Below, piece after piece: positions 18,963 to 28,386 of a DNA stretch of 64,000 nt. Source of the stretch: Limisphaerales bacterium (GTDB taxonomy: Bacteria > Verrucomicrobiota > Verrucomicrobiia > Limisphaerales > AAA164-E04); contig JAMASS010000009.1 in NCBI GenBank assembly GCA_024761205.1, forward strand, positions 28,895 through 92,894, in the 5' to 3' direction. The translations under genes were made by a program, and so were the position numbers. The notes below the pieces were generated by a model. The model did no database searches, was not told the origin of the DNA, and worked only from the letters and a program-made list of their open reading frames with translations. Numbering within the stretch: the first letter of the stretch is position 1; every line of letters starts with the position of its first letter.

Positions 18963-19871
18963 ATGCGAGTTATTGGATACTTAAATGGTGAATCTGCGGC
19001 CCGTTTGTTTGTCGACTATCTGTATGTAAAAGGGGTCGAGAGCGAGGCGGAGTGGGACAGTAGTGAGCGGTGGGCGATTTGGGTTCACTCCGAAGAGCAG
19101 TTGGACTTCGCGCATCGTTTGCTGGGTGAGTTTAATGCGAATCCTGGCGATCCTCGCTTTGCTACGGAAGGGCATAAAGCAGCTGCGATGCGCCAGACGA
19201 CAGCCAAGGATGACGCCCGCTATCAGAAACGGGTAAAGGGATTCGCTGAGATGGTATCCAGTCTCAGCCAAGCGCAATCTGGAAAACTCACCTTGGGGTT
19301 AATTATCACTTGTGTTGCGATCTTTGTGCCAATGATTTCCAGTCGCGCGTTGTGGGAACAGATATTTTTTTGGCTCTCGATTTCCAATTTTGCTCCTGTA
19401 GGCGGGAGTATTGGCCTACCGGAAGTGTTACAAGGGCAGGTTTGGCGGTTGGTGACTCCCATTTTGATGCATGGAGGCTTTATTCACATTTTCTTCAACC
19501 TGTGGTGGCTAAAGGCTTTGGGTGGGATTCTCGAATGGAAAATGGGGTGGCGGCCGCTCTTGGCACTCATTATCGTCATCGCTGTGGGATCGAATTTGGC
19601 GCAGTATTACGCGGGTGGGCACCGTTTTCTGGGAATTTCGGGTGTGGTTTTTGGGCTGTTGGGATTTATTTGGATGAAGGGTAAACATGATCCTAACTTC
19701 GGCTTACAATTGCCCCAGGCGATTGTGTTCATGATGTTGCTTTGGTTGTTTTTGGGATACTCCGGCGTTTTGGAACGCAGCGGCATGGCTATTGCCAATA
19801 CCGCCCACTCGGCAGGCCTGATAATTGGAATGTTGTGCGCCTTTTTGCCGGTGTGGCGGTCTGATCGGTAG
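18963..19871 (+). CDS. Rhomboid-family intramembrane serine protease (GlpG-like)
   Basis: 302 residues. The first 100 residues form a soluble N-terminal domain like that of GlpG (starts MRVIGYLNGESAARLFVDYL; HSEEQLDFAHRLLGEFNANP). Six membrane helices follow (about residues 108-295). The catalytic dyad is visible: Ser226 in GISGVVFG and His282 in NTAHSAGLIIGM; the oxyanion/HxxxN region is HGGFIHIFFN (residues 170-179), and WRLVTPILMH precedes it. Rhomboids cleave transmembrane substrates within the inner membrane; the substrate is unknown here. The gene stands alone, convergent with the RRM gene. A 12-nt palindrome followed by six T (TCTCTGAAGAGATTTTTT, near 19919-19936) just after the stop may serve as a weak terminator. 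Confidence 0.93.
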   Translation: MRVIGYLNGESAARLFVDYLYVKGVESEAEWDSSERWAIWVHSEEQLDFAHRLLGEFNANPGDPRFATEGHKAAAMRQTTAKDDARYQKRVKGFAEMVSSLSQAQSGKLTLGLIITCVAIFVPMISSRALWEQIFFWLSISNFAPVGGSIGLPEVLQGQVWRLVTPILMHGGFIHIFFNLWWLKALGGILEWKMGWRPLLALIIVIAVGSNLAQYYAGGHRFLGISGVVFGLLGFIWMKGKHDPNFGLQLPQAIVFMMLLWLFLGYSGVLERSGMAIANTAHSAGLIIGMLCAFLPVWRSDR

Positions 19872-19968
19872 ACGAAAACTGGTCAGCCGGCCGCCTGGGT
19901 TATAGCGGTCTGGCGGTCTCTGAAGAGATTTTTTGAGGAAGGGTCGAGGCGAGTTTTGGGGCCGATTA

Positions 19969-20021
19969 TTCCGGCCACGTCCCTAAGGGAATGTTCGAAC
20001 CCAAAGAGCGCGTGGCCGGAA
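19969..20021. terminator. Perfect 11-bp inverted repeat between convergent rhomboid and RRM genes
   Basis: TTCCGGCCACG (19969-19979) pairs with CGTGGCCGGAA (20011-20021) around a 31-nt loop that contains a small nested palindrome (TCCCTAAGGGA). It lies 14 nt after the RRM stop. No T run follows on either strand, so it may be a Rho-dependent or 3'-protective structure rather than a classical terminator. Confidence 0.45.
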
Positions 20022-20035
20022 GTTGGCGAAAGGTT

Positions 20036-20308
20036 TTAGCGGGAGTGCCTGGGGCGCTCTTCTCGTGGACGAGCGATATTGACGGTTAAGGGGCGTCCCT
20101 CAATGTTTTGTCCGTTGAGAGCTTCTATGGCTTTGTTGGCTTCTTCTTTACTCGCCATGGTAACGAATCCAAAGCCTCTGGGGCGGGCGGTATCACGGTC
20201 TAAGATGATTCGGACTTCTATAACATCGCCATAGGGCAAAAAAACGTCAAGGAGATCAGATTCGGTAATTTTAAACGAGAGGTTTCCAACAAATAGTCGA
20301 GTTTCCAT
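20036..20308 (-). CDS. Single-RRM RNA-binding protein
   Basis: 90 residues, a stand-alone RNA recognition motif. RNP2 is LFVGNL (residues 4-9) and RNP1 is RGFGFVTM (about residues 44-51); the betaalphabeta-betaalphabeta pattern is complete (ITESDLLDVFLPYGDVIEVR, EEANKAIEALNGQNIEGR). The short basic tail (RPREERPRHSR) is Arg-rich. Proteins of this type are common in cyanobacteria, Bacteroidota and Verrucomicrobiota and are often cold-induced; they bind single-stranded RNA. The roughly 290 nt between this gene and the methyltransferase gene (20309-20596) include a long leader; I could not identify a regulatory fold in it. Confidence 0.93.
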   Translation of the reverse strand: METRLFVGNLSFKITESDLLDVFLPYGDVIEVRIILDRDTARPRGFGFVTMASKEEANKAIEALNGQNIEGRPLTVNIARPREERPRHSR

Positions 20309-20596
20309 TCAGAGTGTTCGGTCGTTGGCAGTGCTGTCCGCTTCAAAGAATGTTCCCGACCACCGGGTCTCAAATCATCACTGGTGTGAATCCCACTTGA
20401 TGAGTATGCATGCCTTGGGGACGCTTAGCTGCCGCATTTGCTCTTACTTTCTCGCAGAAAGGTCTAAAAGTAAAATAGTTTTTCTGTAAAAAAAATTGTG
20501 GTCTGTGCTAAGAGTTTTGCTGTTTGTAGTGGTGATTTAAGAAGTTAAATTGAGTGTGTTTATCGGCAGTTTTGCGATGGTCATCACAGGTTGGAA

Positions 20597-21805
20597 TCAG
20601 AGACTGAATTGCTGGGTGGGAACCGTTTTCTCTGGTTGTGGATCACCGCAACGGAGATCACAGACGCATTCAATGTGTTTTGTTTGGGGAAACATGTCAA
20701 GTGGCGTGACGCTGCGCAGCAGGTATTTTCCTTCGCTGCATAGTGCCGCTAAATCGCGACAAAGTGTGGCGGGATGGCAGGATACGTAGATCAGTTGCTG
20801 CGGTTGGTGTTGGAGGAGCGAATCGAGTAGTTTTGAATCACAGCCCTTTCGAGGCGGATCGAGAATCACCGTTGTTTCGGTGGCGGTGAATTTGCTAATA
20901 ATTTTAGGGATGGCCACTTCAGCGGGCAAAGCGATGAATTCGCCGTTGTCGCAATGACGCGTTTTAGCGTTTTCGCGAGCGGCTTGAACGGCCTTTTTGT
21001 CGATTTCGATGCCGGTGAAGCTCGTGACATCGCTTGCTAGTTTGAGGCAGAAGAATCCCGCCCCACAGTAGACGTCTAGTAAGTGAGTGGATCCTGATGA
21101 CTGGAGATATTGTTTCACAGTCGTCACCATCTTGGGCAGGAGATGGTAATTCACTTGAAAGAATGAGTCGGGTGGCAGGATCCAATCCTCTGGCATAAGA
21201 CGAAGGTTGGATTTGATTCCGTTCTTTCGGGGCGGGTCTGTTCTAACCTTTTGGAGTTTTTGGTTGAGGAATGGCTCGGCGATGTAACATTCCTCGACAT
21301 CCACCACCAAACGGTTGTCGTGGCGAAGAAAGCCGATGCTCATTCGCTTTGTTGCCTTGCTGTATTGAGTTCGGACCAGGATTCGATTGCGATAGCCATA
21401 GGGGGTTGGGCAGGGGACGACTGGTCGGATCGGCGGTTTGGGAAAACCGCCGATCCGCTGAAAAATATCGACTAGCTGCTTGTATTTCGCTTTTTGTTGA
21501 ACGGGATAGGAGAGATGTTGATATTGGCAGCCACCACAAGCGGAGAAGTGAGGGCAACGCGGTTCGATACGATCTGGTGATGACTGGATCAGTTCGACGA
21601 GCTTGCCGCGAGCATAGTTCTTCTTCACTTCGGTAATCTCCGTCCGAATCTGCTCGCCGACAGCAACGAAGGGGACAAATATGGCCAGTCCGTTGTGATG
21701 GCCGACGCCTTCGCCACCAAAGGCCAGGTCTGTGATCTCTAGTTGAATCGTCGCTCCGATATCCGGCAGGGCATCAGATCCGTTTTGTTGGCTTGAGTCG
21801 CTCAA
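20597..21805 (-). CDS. 23S rRNA (uracil-5-)-methyltransferase, RlmD/TrmA family
   Basis: 402 residues. N-terminal TRAM RNA-binding domain (residues about 18-75: ITDLAFGGEGVGHHNGLAIF). An iron-sulfur cluster motif follows: CPHFSACGGCQYQHL (Cys84, 90, 93; a fourth Cys is in VDVEECYIAEP). The methyltransferase domain has the SAM-binding motif LLDVYCGAGFFCLKLA, the DPPRKGCD motif and the catalytic Cys in LIYVSCHPATLCRDL near the C-terminus. The enzyme transfers a methyl group to C5 of a uridine in RNA; whether it is RlmD (U1939) or RlmC/TrmA-like cannot be decided from the sequence. A terminator (21868-21900) separates it from the DUF3500 gene upstream. Confidence 0.92.
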   Translation of the reverse strand: MSDSSQQNGSDALPDIGATIQLEITDLAFGGEGVGHHNGLAIFVPFVAVGEQIRTEITEVKKNYARGKLVELIQSSPDRIEPRCPHFSACGGCQYQHLSYPVQQKAKYKQLVDIFQRIGGFPKPPIRPVVPCPTPYGYRNRILVRTQYSKATKRMSIGFLRHDNRLVVDVEECYIAEPFLNQKLQKVRTDPPRKNGIKSNLRLMPEDWILPPDSFFQVNYHLLPKMVTTVKQYLQSSGSTHLLDVYCGAGFFCLKLASDVTSFTGIEIDKKAVQAARENAKTRHCDNGEFIALPAEVAIPKIISKFTATETTVILDPPRKGCDSKLLDSLLQHQPQQLIYVSCHPATLCRDLAALCSEGKYLLRSVTPLDMFPQTKHIECVCDLRCGDPQPEKTVPTQQFSL

Positions 21806-21867
21806 GATTGAGACTGCTTGATTTTCGATGCGGGATTGATCGAGTTATTCGACGGTCTTTGGGACAA

Positions 21868-21900
21868 AAAATCCGGAAACAATCGTCGCTTCCGGATTTT
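21868..21900 (-). terminator. Rho-independent terminator of the DUF3500 gene
   Basis: Perfect 11-bp inverted repeat (AAAATCCGGAA / TTCCGGATTTT) with an 11-nt loop. On the minus strand it ends in TTTTTTG and starts about 20 nt after the DUF3500 stop. Confidence 0.85.
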
Positions 21901-21920
21901 AGCTCGATTGAAGGCAATCC

Positions 21921-22958
21921 TTAGTTGTGCGGCACCGACTCGTAGTGTTGCTTGAGGATATCGATGCCGAAATCGTTTTCGAAGTCACGCCAAGTGGCGT
22001 GTATGTGATTCGTGTCGTTCTGAATATTGTCGTATTCCAAAAGAAAGGTTGGCCCTTGAATGCTATAGTAGTGGGCCTCTCCTTCTTCAAGTCCGCCCAT
22101 CCAGGCAAAGTAAATATTCTCAATGCCTGCAGCTTCAATCTTTTCGAGGTCTTGCTCGGCGATTTCGGCGCGGTTGCGGGTGGCATATTGTTCGACGATT
22201 TCCATCAACAGCTCCTTTTGATGCCAGTTCAGAGCTGTGGAACGAATGCCCTGGTGTTTGAGCGGGCCGACTTTGCGGTCAGCGCTCGTGAAAATATCTT
22301 GGGGGGCTTCTTTGCCGACGAGTGCTTTCTTGAGTTGGGCTTTGCGAAGTGATTTGACCAGCGCCCGCGCGGTATCTTCCTCCACACCGAGCACGCGCAG
22401 GCCTTTTCGAGGGCCCGATTTCACGTGAGCGGGATTGGTGCCATAGAATGAAGGCGTCCCGGATGTCAGGCGCCCTTTGACGATGGTGTAATTCAGGGAA
22501 AGGTGATGCCCCTCGAATCGCCATCCCCAGGTGCCGGTGTTTGAAGGCGCACCGAAAATGCTGACGTGGTAGAGGGCCGGGTCGCGGGAGAATCGACGAT
22601 TGGGACCTTCCATGACTTGGAGGATTTTCTCCAAACTCATGATCGTTAGTGCCTTCAACTGGCCGTTGCGGCTTGTTCCCGTCGCAAGTAGGGCGAGCGC
22701 AAGGGCTTTCTGTTCGTCACCCATTTTGTTGAGTGGAAGGCCTTTTCGCTCTTTGGGAACAAAATGCCAGTTGAGACGTTCGTCGGCGCCGAAATCGAAA
22801 GAGGCCACACCATGCTGTTTATCATCAAGTGCATTCAAAAAGGCGGTTGCGACGGCGGTCATTTCTGAGGCCGCTTGATCAGCGACGGAATGAATGGGAG
22901 AGGCGAGGAATGTCGAGATCACTCCAGCCAACAGAATGGCTTTCAACGCGGGCTTCAT
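21921..22958 (-). CDS. Secreted DUF3500 family protein
   Basis: 345 residues from the ATG at 22956-22958 (the frame extends to 22994; this start gives a clean signal peptide, MKPALKAILLAGVISTFLA, cleavage near SVADQ). DUF3500 features: FDFGADERLNWHFVPKERKG, QKALALALLATGTS, LYHVSIFGAPSNTGTWGWRF followed by EGHHLSLNYTIVKG, GTNPAHVKSG, and the C-terminal YYSIQGPTFLLEYDNIQND followed by NHIHATWRDFENDFG. The conserved W, H and D residues suggest an active site, but no activity is known for the family as far as I recall. The gene is terminated independently (21868-21900). The gap upstream (22959-23130) contains only the edge of a decayed gene. Confidence 0.88.
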   Translation of the reverse strand: MKPALKAILLAGVISTFLASPIHSVADQAASEMTAVATAFLNALDDKQHGVASFDFGADERLNWHFVPKERKGLPLNKMGDEQKALALALLATGTSRNGQLKALTIMSLEKILQVMEGPNRRFSRDPALYHVSIFGAPSNTGTWGWRFEGHHLSLNYTIVKGRLTSGTPSFYGTNPAHVKSGPRKGLRVLGVEEDTARALVKSLRKAQLKKALVGKEAPQDIFTSADRKVGPLKHQGIRSTALNWHQKELLMEIVEQYATRNRAEIAEQDLEKIEAAGIENIYFAWMGGLEEGEAHYYSIQGPTFLLEYDNIQNDTNHIHATWRDFENDFGIDILKQHYESVPHN

Positions 22959-23129
22959 GAAGTGAACAATTCGCGATGCTGAGCCAAAACGCAATGTCTA
23001 AATTACCCAGGCCGTTTGGAATCGTGGCGGGTGATCGAGGCTCCGCCCCGTCTGCCAAGACTTTCGCACAGGGCATGAAAAACCTTCCTCTCGCACTCAA
23101 CGAGGGATGCGAACGGAAGGGCGAGCTAG

Positions 23130-24005
23130 CCGTCGAACGCCGCTTAATCCTTTGACTGTTGGGCAGCGAGTTCGGGAAACATATCTGCGTAGAAAGATCC
23201 GGGGCGGACTCGTATAATTCCTGGTTGAGTGATTCCAGCTCTTTTCGATACGGCCGGTTTTTTTCGTCCATGCGCTGTTCGATCCACACTGAATCATCCG
23301 CCGCGTCCAAGTCGATGCCGATGGTGGCGGTCGATTCCTTGATGAATCCGATCCGTTGCAGTTGCCAGCCGATATTCGCAAGCTAGTCCTTTAATCTTGC
23401 TAGTCCCATCATTCGGATGGCGACGGCGATTTCTCCGAGGGGCATCCTTGGCTTTTTCCTTCTTAAGTGGCGTAGCTGTAACTTTTTGGTTGGTTGCGGA
23501 TGTATTCCTTCCAAGTCTCTCGCGAGACTCGGGCCGCCCTTTCCCTACCTTACCAAACCACAGCGAGTCCTTTCTGCTGATGGCATCATGGATGTCCTCA
23601 ATGGCTCTCGCCTACGGCGTCATCGCGTTGTAGGCGACGTGGTGTTGTAGCTCGACAACTCGCTCCGCGTCTCCGTCTTCTATATAGGATTCGATCAGGC
23701 TCTCCAGATTTTCCCGGTGTGCTCCCTTGGAGCGGTTCAGATAGGCGGTGTTCCGATCAGGTCTTTTTTGGCCCCGGCTTGCTCCGGAAGCAAGTTTTCG
23801 GACGGCTTTAAGGTCTGCTCCATCAGTTTTTTGAACGGCGACTCGCTCGCCTGGGGTGCCGGGCGCTTGTCCGTCTCGCTGGCGGTTGCTGCTGGCCCGC
23901 GTCGTGCTGCGGCCCGTAGTATTTGAGATGGTTATATCGGTTGAACCCGATCAATCAGCCGACCGTTATGCCGCCGACGAGGGCGATAATAGTTCCTTTC
24001 TTCAT
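23130..24005 (-). pseudogene. Decayed gene of unknown family with N-terminal membrane anchor
   Basis: Begins with a perfect ribosome-binding site (AAGGAGG, 6 nt before ATG at 24003-24005) and MKKGTIIALVGGITVG, then an in-frame TGA, then LIGFNRYNHLKYYGP. Later blocks continue in other frames: ASESPFKKLMEQTLKPSENL, AYLNRSKGAHRENLESLIES, YIEDGDAERVVELQHHVAYN, and finally GWQLQRIGFIKESTATIGID and DEKNRPYRKELESLNQELYE. The pattern is an N-terminal anchor, a disordered Pro/Gln-rich spacer and charged helices. At least three frame changes plus stops make it dead. I do not recognise the family. It forms an operon with the small lipoprotein-like remnant 10 nt upstream. Confidence 0.6.
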
Positions 24006-24015
24006 CGCTTCCTCC

Positions 24016-24237
24016 TTATTCTCCCAGGCAATATTTTTTGTAGGCATCCATTGCGGCGTTTAGAGCGCGGTCTCTTCGTCTTCCGCACTCTTGCAAGCGT
24101 CCGGCTGTCGTCGCCCTTGTGGCGGGCGTGACGCTCAACAGGAGGATTTTGAGGGTTTTATGGATTTTTGCGTTATGCTGACGGCTGCGGGTTGTTAAGG
24201 CTTTTAAGTGTTGTCCGGTTAACTCGTTGATGTTCAA
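24016..24237 (-). pseudogene. Small decayed lipoprotein-like gene, first of a two-gene operon
   Basis: 73-codon frame whose C-terminal half (TTAGRLQECGRRRDRALNAA and MDAYKKYCLGE) looks like a small helical lipoprotein; KILLLSVTPATRATTAGR would be its lipobox region if a frameshift removed the Cys. The stop lies 10 nt before the next gene's ATG, with AAGGAGG between. The last 260 nt before hisH (24238-24507) are purine-rich with no coding signal. Confidence 0.4.
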
Positions 24238-24507
24238 TAAGCCGTGTGTGGTTCAAACGGATTTCATCAAGGAGCGAAAAATCGTTTTACAGGAGTGAAG
24301 GCTTTCCAGGATGGCTGAGGGGGCTTCCTTTCAGGAGGGAAGGTTCTCACTCAGGAAGAAAAACCGGCGAAAGGGGAGGGAAGGCTCTTTTGAAGGGCGA
24401 AAAGTTTTTTCCGAGGAAGAAAATCTTTTGCGTGACCGGGGAGATGCCTTGGTTGGAGGGTTGATTCCGATTTTTACGAATGGCGGATTCGGCTCTAGGG
24501 TGATTTG

Positions 24508-25125
24508 GTGATTGCGTTAGTTGACTACGGATCAGGGAATATTCGGAGCGTTCACAAGGCATTGATCGCCGTGGAGGCGGAAGTGAAGTTGGTTCGAGGT
24601 CCCGAAGATTTTCAGGAGGATTATCAGGGGATGGTGCTGCCCGGAGTCGGCGCGTTTGACGACTGTGTCTCAGCCCTCCAGGGACAGGAGCTTTGGCCCG
24701 CTGTTCTGGGCCATATTGGATCCGGAAAACTTTTCCTGGGTATTTGCGTTGGTTACCAAGCTTTGTTCGAAGCGAGCAATGAATTCAACAGTTGTGCGAC
24801 CGGCTTGAAAGTCTTCAAGGGCAAGGTGGTTCGGTTTCCTGATGATGGCACGCTCAAGGTGCCTCAGATAGGTTGGAACCAGTTAGATATCGTCCAGCCG
24901 GGCTGCCCGTTATTTGATGGGGTGCCGAATCATAGTTATGCTTACTTCGTGCACAGTTTTCACCCGGAACCGATTGACAAGGGGATCGTTTCCAGCTGGA
25001 CCAATTACGGAAGGCGATTTGCTTCCGCGGTCTGGAGGGATAATGTGTTTGCAACTCAATTCCACCCGGAAAAGAGCCAGGCGGTGGGCCTACGCATGCT
25101 GCGGAATTTTGTTGGCTTGGTATAG
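24508..25125 (+). CDS. hisH: Imidazole glycerol phosphate synthase, glutamine amidotransferase subunit
   Basis: 205 residues from the GTG at 24508 (a TTG directly before it, 24505, is also possible; AGGG lies about 10 nt upstream). Class I glutaminase: nucleophile Cys in LGICVGYQALF (usually GICLGMQ), and the His-Glu pair in TQFHPEKSQAVGLRMLRNF. Other signatures are VDYGSGNIRSVHKAL and LPGVGAFDDC at the N-terminus and PQIGWNQL. HisH hydrolyses glutamine and passes ammonia to HisF in histidine biosynthesis; HisF is not in the window, so the his genes are scattered in this genome. It is followed by superoxide dismutase after about 120 nt. Confidence 0.94.
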   Translation: MIALVDYGSGNIRSVHKALIAVEAEVKLVRGPEDFQEDYQGMVLPGVGAFDDCVSALQGQELWPAVLGHIGSGKLFLGICVGYQALFEASNEFNSCATGLKVFKGKVVRFPDDGTLKVPQIGWNQLDIVQPGCPLFDGVPNHSYAYFVHSFHPEPIDKGIVSSWTNYGRRFASAVWRDNVFATQFHPEKSQAVGLRMLRNFVGLV

Positions 25126-25243
25126 AGTAAGGTTAGACTGTTGTGATTGATTTCGGCACTTGTGCCCTAGTGGGCGGGGTGCTAGTGTCTTTGGCTCAAT
25201 CGACGACGTAAAAACGATTGCTTTAAAACGAGAAGAAATAGTT

Positions 25244-25861
25244 ATGGCACACGAGCTACCTGCACTTCCCTACGCTACAGATGCGTTGGAACCTCACATC
25301 GACACCCGGACCATGGAGATTCATCATGGCAAGCATCATAATACTTACGTAACGAAACTGAACGCTGCCCTTGATGGGCACCCGGAGTTGGAGAGCAAAT
25401 CACTTTGTGAGTTGATCAGCGATTTGAATTCGGTTCCCGAAGCGATTCGGGGAGCGGTTCGGAATAACGGCGGCGGGCACGCGAATCATTCATTTTTCTG
25501 GCAGATTTTAGGTCCGAATGCCGGTGGTGCTCCGACCGGCGCGTTAGCAGATGACATCAACGCCGCTTTTGGCGGTTTTGATGCCTTCAAAGAGAAATTT
25601 GAAGCGGCTGGTGCCGCCCGTTTTGGAAGCGGCTGGGTTTGGTTGTTTGTCAATAAGGAAGTCAAACTTGAGGTAGGGTCTTCGCCGAATCAGGACAATC
25701 CGGTTATTGAAGGAATGGGACGGCCGATTCTGGGCTGCGATGTTTGGGAACATGCTTACTATCTCAAATACCAAAACCGTCGCCCCGAGTATCTGAAGGC
25801 CTTTTGGAACGTGGTGAATTGGGACGAAGTCAGCAAGAACTACAACGATGCCAAGAGCTAG
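25244..25861 (+). CDS. sodA: Superoxide dismutase (Fe/Mn family)
   Basis: 205 residues from the ATG at 25244; the 28 codons upstream in frame are not conserved in the family, and AGAAGAAA lies 8 nt before the ATG. The metal ligands are visible: His in [13 protein letters not shown], His in [11 protein letters not shown], and Asp and His in [14 protein letters not shown]. The conserved GSGWVWLF and [13 protein letters not shown] blocks are present. The enzyme dismutates superoxide to oxygen and hydrogen peroxide, in the cytoplasm (no signal peptide). [17 protein letters not shown] is more like Mn- or cambialistic types, but the metal cannot be fixed from sequence alone. A strong terminator follows at 25887-25918. 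Confidence 0.95.
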   Translation: MAHELPALPYATDALEPHIDTRTMEIHHGKHHNTYVTKLNAALDGHPELESKSLCELISDLNSVPEAIRGAVRNNGGGHANHSFFWQILGPNAGGAPTGALADDINAAFGGFDAFKEKFEAAGAARFGSGWVWLFVNKEVKLEVGSSPNQDNPVIEGMGRPILGCDVWEHAYYLKYQNRRPEYLKAFWNVVNWDEVSKNYNDAKS

Positions 25862-25886
25862 TTTGAGGCGGTAGTTGAATTTGAGG

Positions 25887-25918
25887 CCCGTTGTCCAGTC
25901 TTTGGGCAACGGGTTTTT
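25887..25918 (+). terminator. Rho-independent terminator of sodA
   Basis: CCCGTTG (25887-25893) pairs with CAACGGG (25907-25913), followed by TTTTT. It begins 26 nt after the stop codon. Confidence 0.88.
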
Positions 25919-26113
25919 GCTTGTTTTATGGTGGTTGTCTGGAACTGCCTGGAAAAAAGAATGAAGAACCACTCAATTATCGGATGACAGAGGAACAACG
26001 AATACCAAAGACCTAACTGGGAATCTGAAACGTGAATCCTGCCTTTTCCCAGCCGAGGCCATTCGTGCGGCTTGCGTGAGGAAAGCGAGCAAGTATTTTG
26101 AATCGAGAACCCT

Positions 26114-28285
26114 ATGCATGTCCTCGATTATCTTGTTTTGATCGGTTACTTTGGTGTGATGCTTCGCATTGGCCGGTTGGCGATGCGAAAGGTCAAGAAA
26201 CAGGAGGATTATTTTCTTGGGGGAAGGTCTTTTGGGCAGATCATTCAGGCATTTGCCGCGTTCGGAGCCGGAACCGGGTCATCGGATCCCGTGAATACCG
26301 CGCGGACGAGTTTCACGAGTGGGATGAGCGGCATTTGGAGTACAATGTCGTGGCTCTTCGTCACGCCTTTTTATTGGATCACGGCAGTTTGGTATCGACG
26401 CATGCGGCACCTCACCTTGGGGGATTGGTTTGTGGAGCGCTACGAATCCCGGCGGATGGGTGCAGCCTACACCGTGTTTGGCATCCTGTTTTACATGGTC
26501 TATGGCTCTATGTTGTTTTCCGCGATTGGGAAGGTTGCGGCGCCGCTCCTTGGTGACTCGGTTTCGATGCTAGGAAGGGACGTGGCATTGGAGTATGTGC
26601 TCGTTCCGATGGTCGCCGTGATTGTCATTTTGTATGGAGCCTTTGGCGGGCTAATGGCTGCTTATTGGACGGACGTCTTGCAGGGGATTTGTATTATCGT
26701 TTTGTCGGTACTGCTGATTCCTTTTGGCTTGTACGCATTGGTGGAGCGCTTTGGCGATCCGACGAGTCAAGGGCTTCTTGATGGATTCAAGATCATGCAC
26801 GAGCAGCTGCCGGCGTCGATGTTCACTCTTATCGGCTCGGCAAATGCGAGTGAGTTCCCCTCGCATCGCATCGTTGCGGTGACGGTGATTTCCTTGATTG
26901 GCATTGTGGTCCAGCCGCATTTCATCGCAACCGGTGGCGGCTCGGCGAAGTCAGAGTCGAGTGCGCGGATGGGGTTGGTGGCCGGTAACCTGGCCAAACG
27001 GTTTTGCACGATTGGCTGGGCGCTGACTGCGTTAATTGTGTTAGCGCTTTTCGCGGACAATGCCGAAGTAATATCGGATCCGGATAAGGCGTGGGGCATC
27101 GCTTCGCGAGAACTGTTGCTGCCGGGACTCCGTGGCCTGATGTTGGCCTGCCTGTTGGCGGCATTAATGAGTTCGGTGGATTGCTACATGTTGGTTTCTT
27201 CGGCCCTCTTGATTCGCAATCTTTATGTCCCGTTCATCAATCCTAATGCGTCGGAGGCACAGTGTCTCAATCTGGCGAGGATTACGGGTGCGGTAGTGGT
27301 TTTGGGTGCGGTGATCTTTTCCTGGTCGATGATGAATGTTTTCCAACAGCTGCAGTTGACTTGGATCGTACCGATCCTCTTTGCGGCACCTTTCTGGGTC
27401 GGAATGTATTGGCGACGGGCGACGACGAAGGCGGCGTGGATCACGACCGGATTCACTGCGGCAGTGTTCTTTATCATCCCTTGGCTGTTGCCTACTTTGG
27501 CGCCGAGCTTGAAGTTGCACCCACGGTTCACTCAGGCAACGCATTTGGTAACGACTGCCATGAGCCGAGAAAGCACTCCGGCGGATGTGCGTCGGCGCCA
27601 GGCGGAAATCGCGGCGTGGGATGCCGCCATTGCGCAGCTCCAGCTATCGGGGACGCCTGCCAAGCGAGCGGCTTCGCTAGCGGCGCTCGGAAGTCGTCCT
27701 GAGCCCCTGGGACCTGGAGATCGGATGATCGAGGTGAGGACAACCGGAGGTCGGGCTATTTATTGGTCTCGTGGTGTGTTACCCGTTGGTGATCTGCAGC
27801 TTCGAGAGGTTTCTCGTGAGGTTCAGGGCGATATGGAAATCGTGGTCCAAGCCTATGCTGGACCTATGTCTGGGCAGGGTAATTTCAATTTGGACTTCTT
27901 AATCTACGATTTGCTCGGCGCCGATATGCAGCGAAAGCCGGATTCTTCGTTGGCAACCATGGAGCTGCCGCCAAAGATCATTGCTCCGTTTCTCGTGATG
28001 ATCGTTTGCAGCCTAATCACACGTCGCAATTCCAAGGGCACATTGGACCGCTACTACGCCAAGATGAAGACGCCCGTTGAACGGGATCCTGAGGCCGATT
28101 CTCGAGCTTTGGCTGAGGCGGTGAAACATCCGGAACGGCTCGAATCCAAAAAGCTGTTCCCGGGAACCGATCTCGAGTTTTGTCGTCCGAGCGTGAAGGA
28201 TGTCTACGGGTTTTTGGGAACGTTTGTTTTGTGTTTTTTGATTATTGGTTTGGCGGTCTGGATTGCCAGTGTGGGGGCGGTGTGA
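26114..28285 (+). CDS. Sodium:solute symporter family protein
   Basis: 723 residues. SSS-family transporter with about 13-14 membrane segments. Signatures: EDYFLGGRSFGQIIQAFAAF (the 'yfLggRs' motif after the first helix), AYWTDVLQGICIIVLSVLLI (the 'TD..Q' helix), and the Na+-site helix LRGLMLACLLAALMSSVDCY followed by MLVSSALLIRNLY. A roughly 150-residue hydrophilic insert (about residues 470-620) lies between later helices, longer than in typical family members. Two further helices (about 630-645 and 700-720) close the protein. It imports a solute with Na+; the substrate (sugar, uronate or similar) is not deducible. It lies directly upstream of a decayed sulfatase, so uptake of a desulfated carbohydrate is a plausible but unproven function. 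Confidence 0.93.
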   Translation: MHVLDYLVLIGYFGVMLRIGRLAMRKVKKQEDYFLGGRSFGQIIQAFAAFGAGTGSSDPVNTARTSFTSGMSGIWSTMSWLFVTPFYWITAVWYRRMRHLTLGDWFVERYESRRMGAAYTVFGILFYMVYGSMLFSAIGKVAAPLLGDSVSMLGRDVALEYVLVPMVAVIVILYGAFGGLMAAYWTDVLQGICIIVLSVLLIPFGLYALVERFGDPTSQGLLDGFKIMHEQLPASMFTLIGSANASEFPSHRIVAVTVISLIGIVVQPHFIATGGGSAKSESSARMGLVAGNLAKRFCTIGWALTALIVLALFADNAEVISDPDKAWGIASRELLLPGLRGLMLACLLAALMSSVDCYMLVSSALLIRNLYVPFINPNASEAQCLNLARITGAVVVLGAVIFSWSMMNVFQQLQLTWIVPILFAAPFWVGMYWRRATTKAAWITTGFTAAVFFIIPWLLPTLAPSLKLHPRFTQATHLVTTAMSRESTPADVRRRQAEIAAWDAAIAQLQLSGTPAKRAASLAALGSRPEPLGPGDRMIEVRTTGGRAIYWSRGVLPVGDLQLREVSREVQGDMEIVVQAYAGPMSGQGNFNLDFLIYDLLGADMQRKPDSSLATMELPPKIIAPFLVMIVCSLITRRNSKGTLDRYYAKMKTPVERDPEADSRALAEAVKHPERLESKKLFPGTDLEFCRPSVKDVYGFLGTFVLCFLIIGLAVWIASVGAV

Positions 28286-28386
28286 TGGACGTTGCGCTTC
28301 TCCATGAATGTGGGGAGTACGGCGATGCTTCGCTGTTTTTGGATCTTTCGGCGGCGGAATTGAAGCACTTTTGAGTAGGATCGGCG

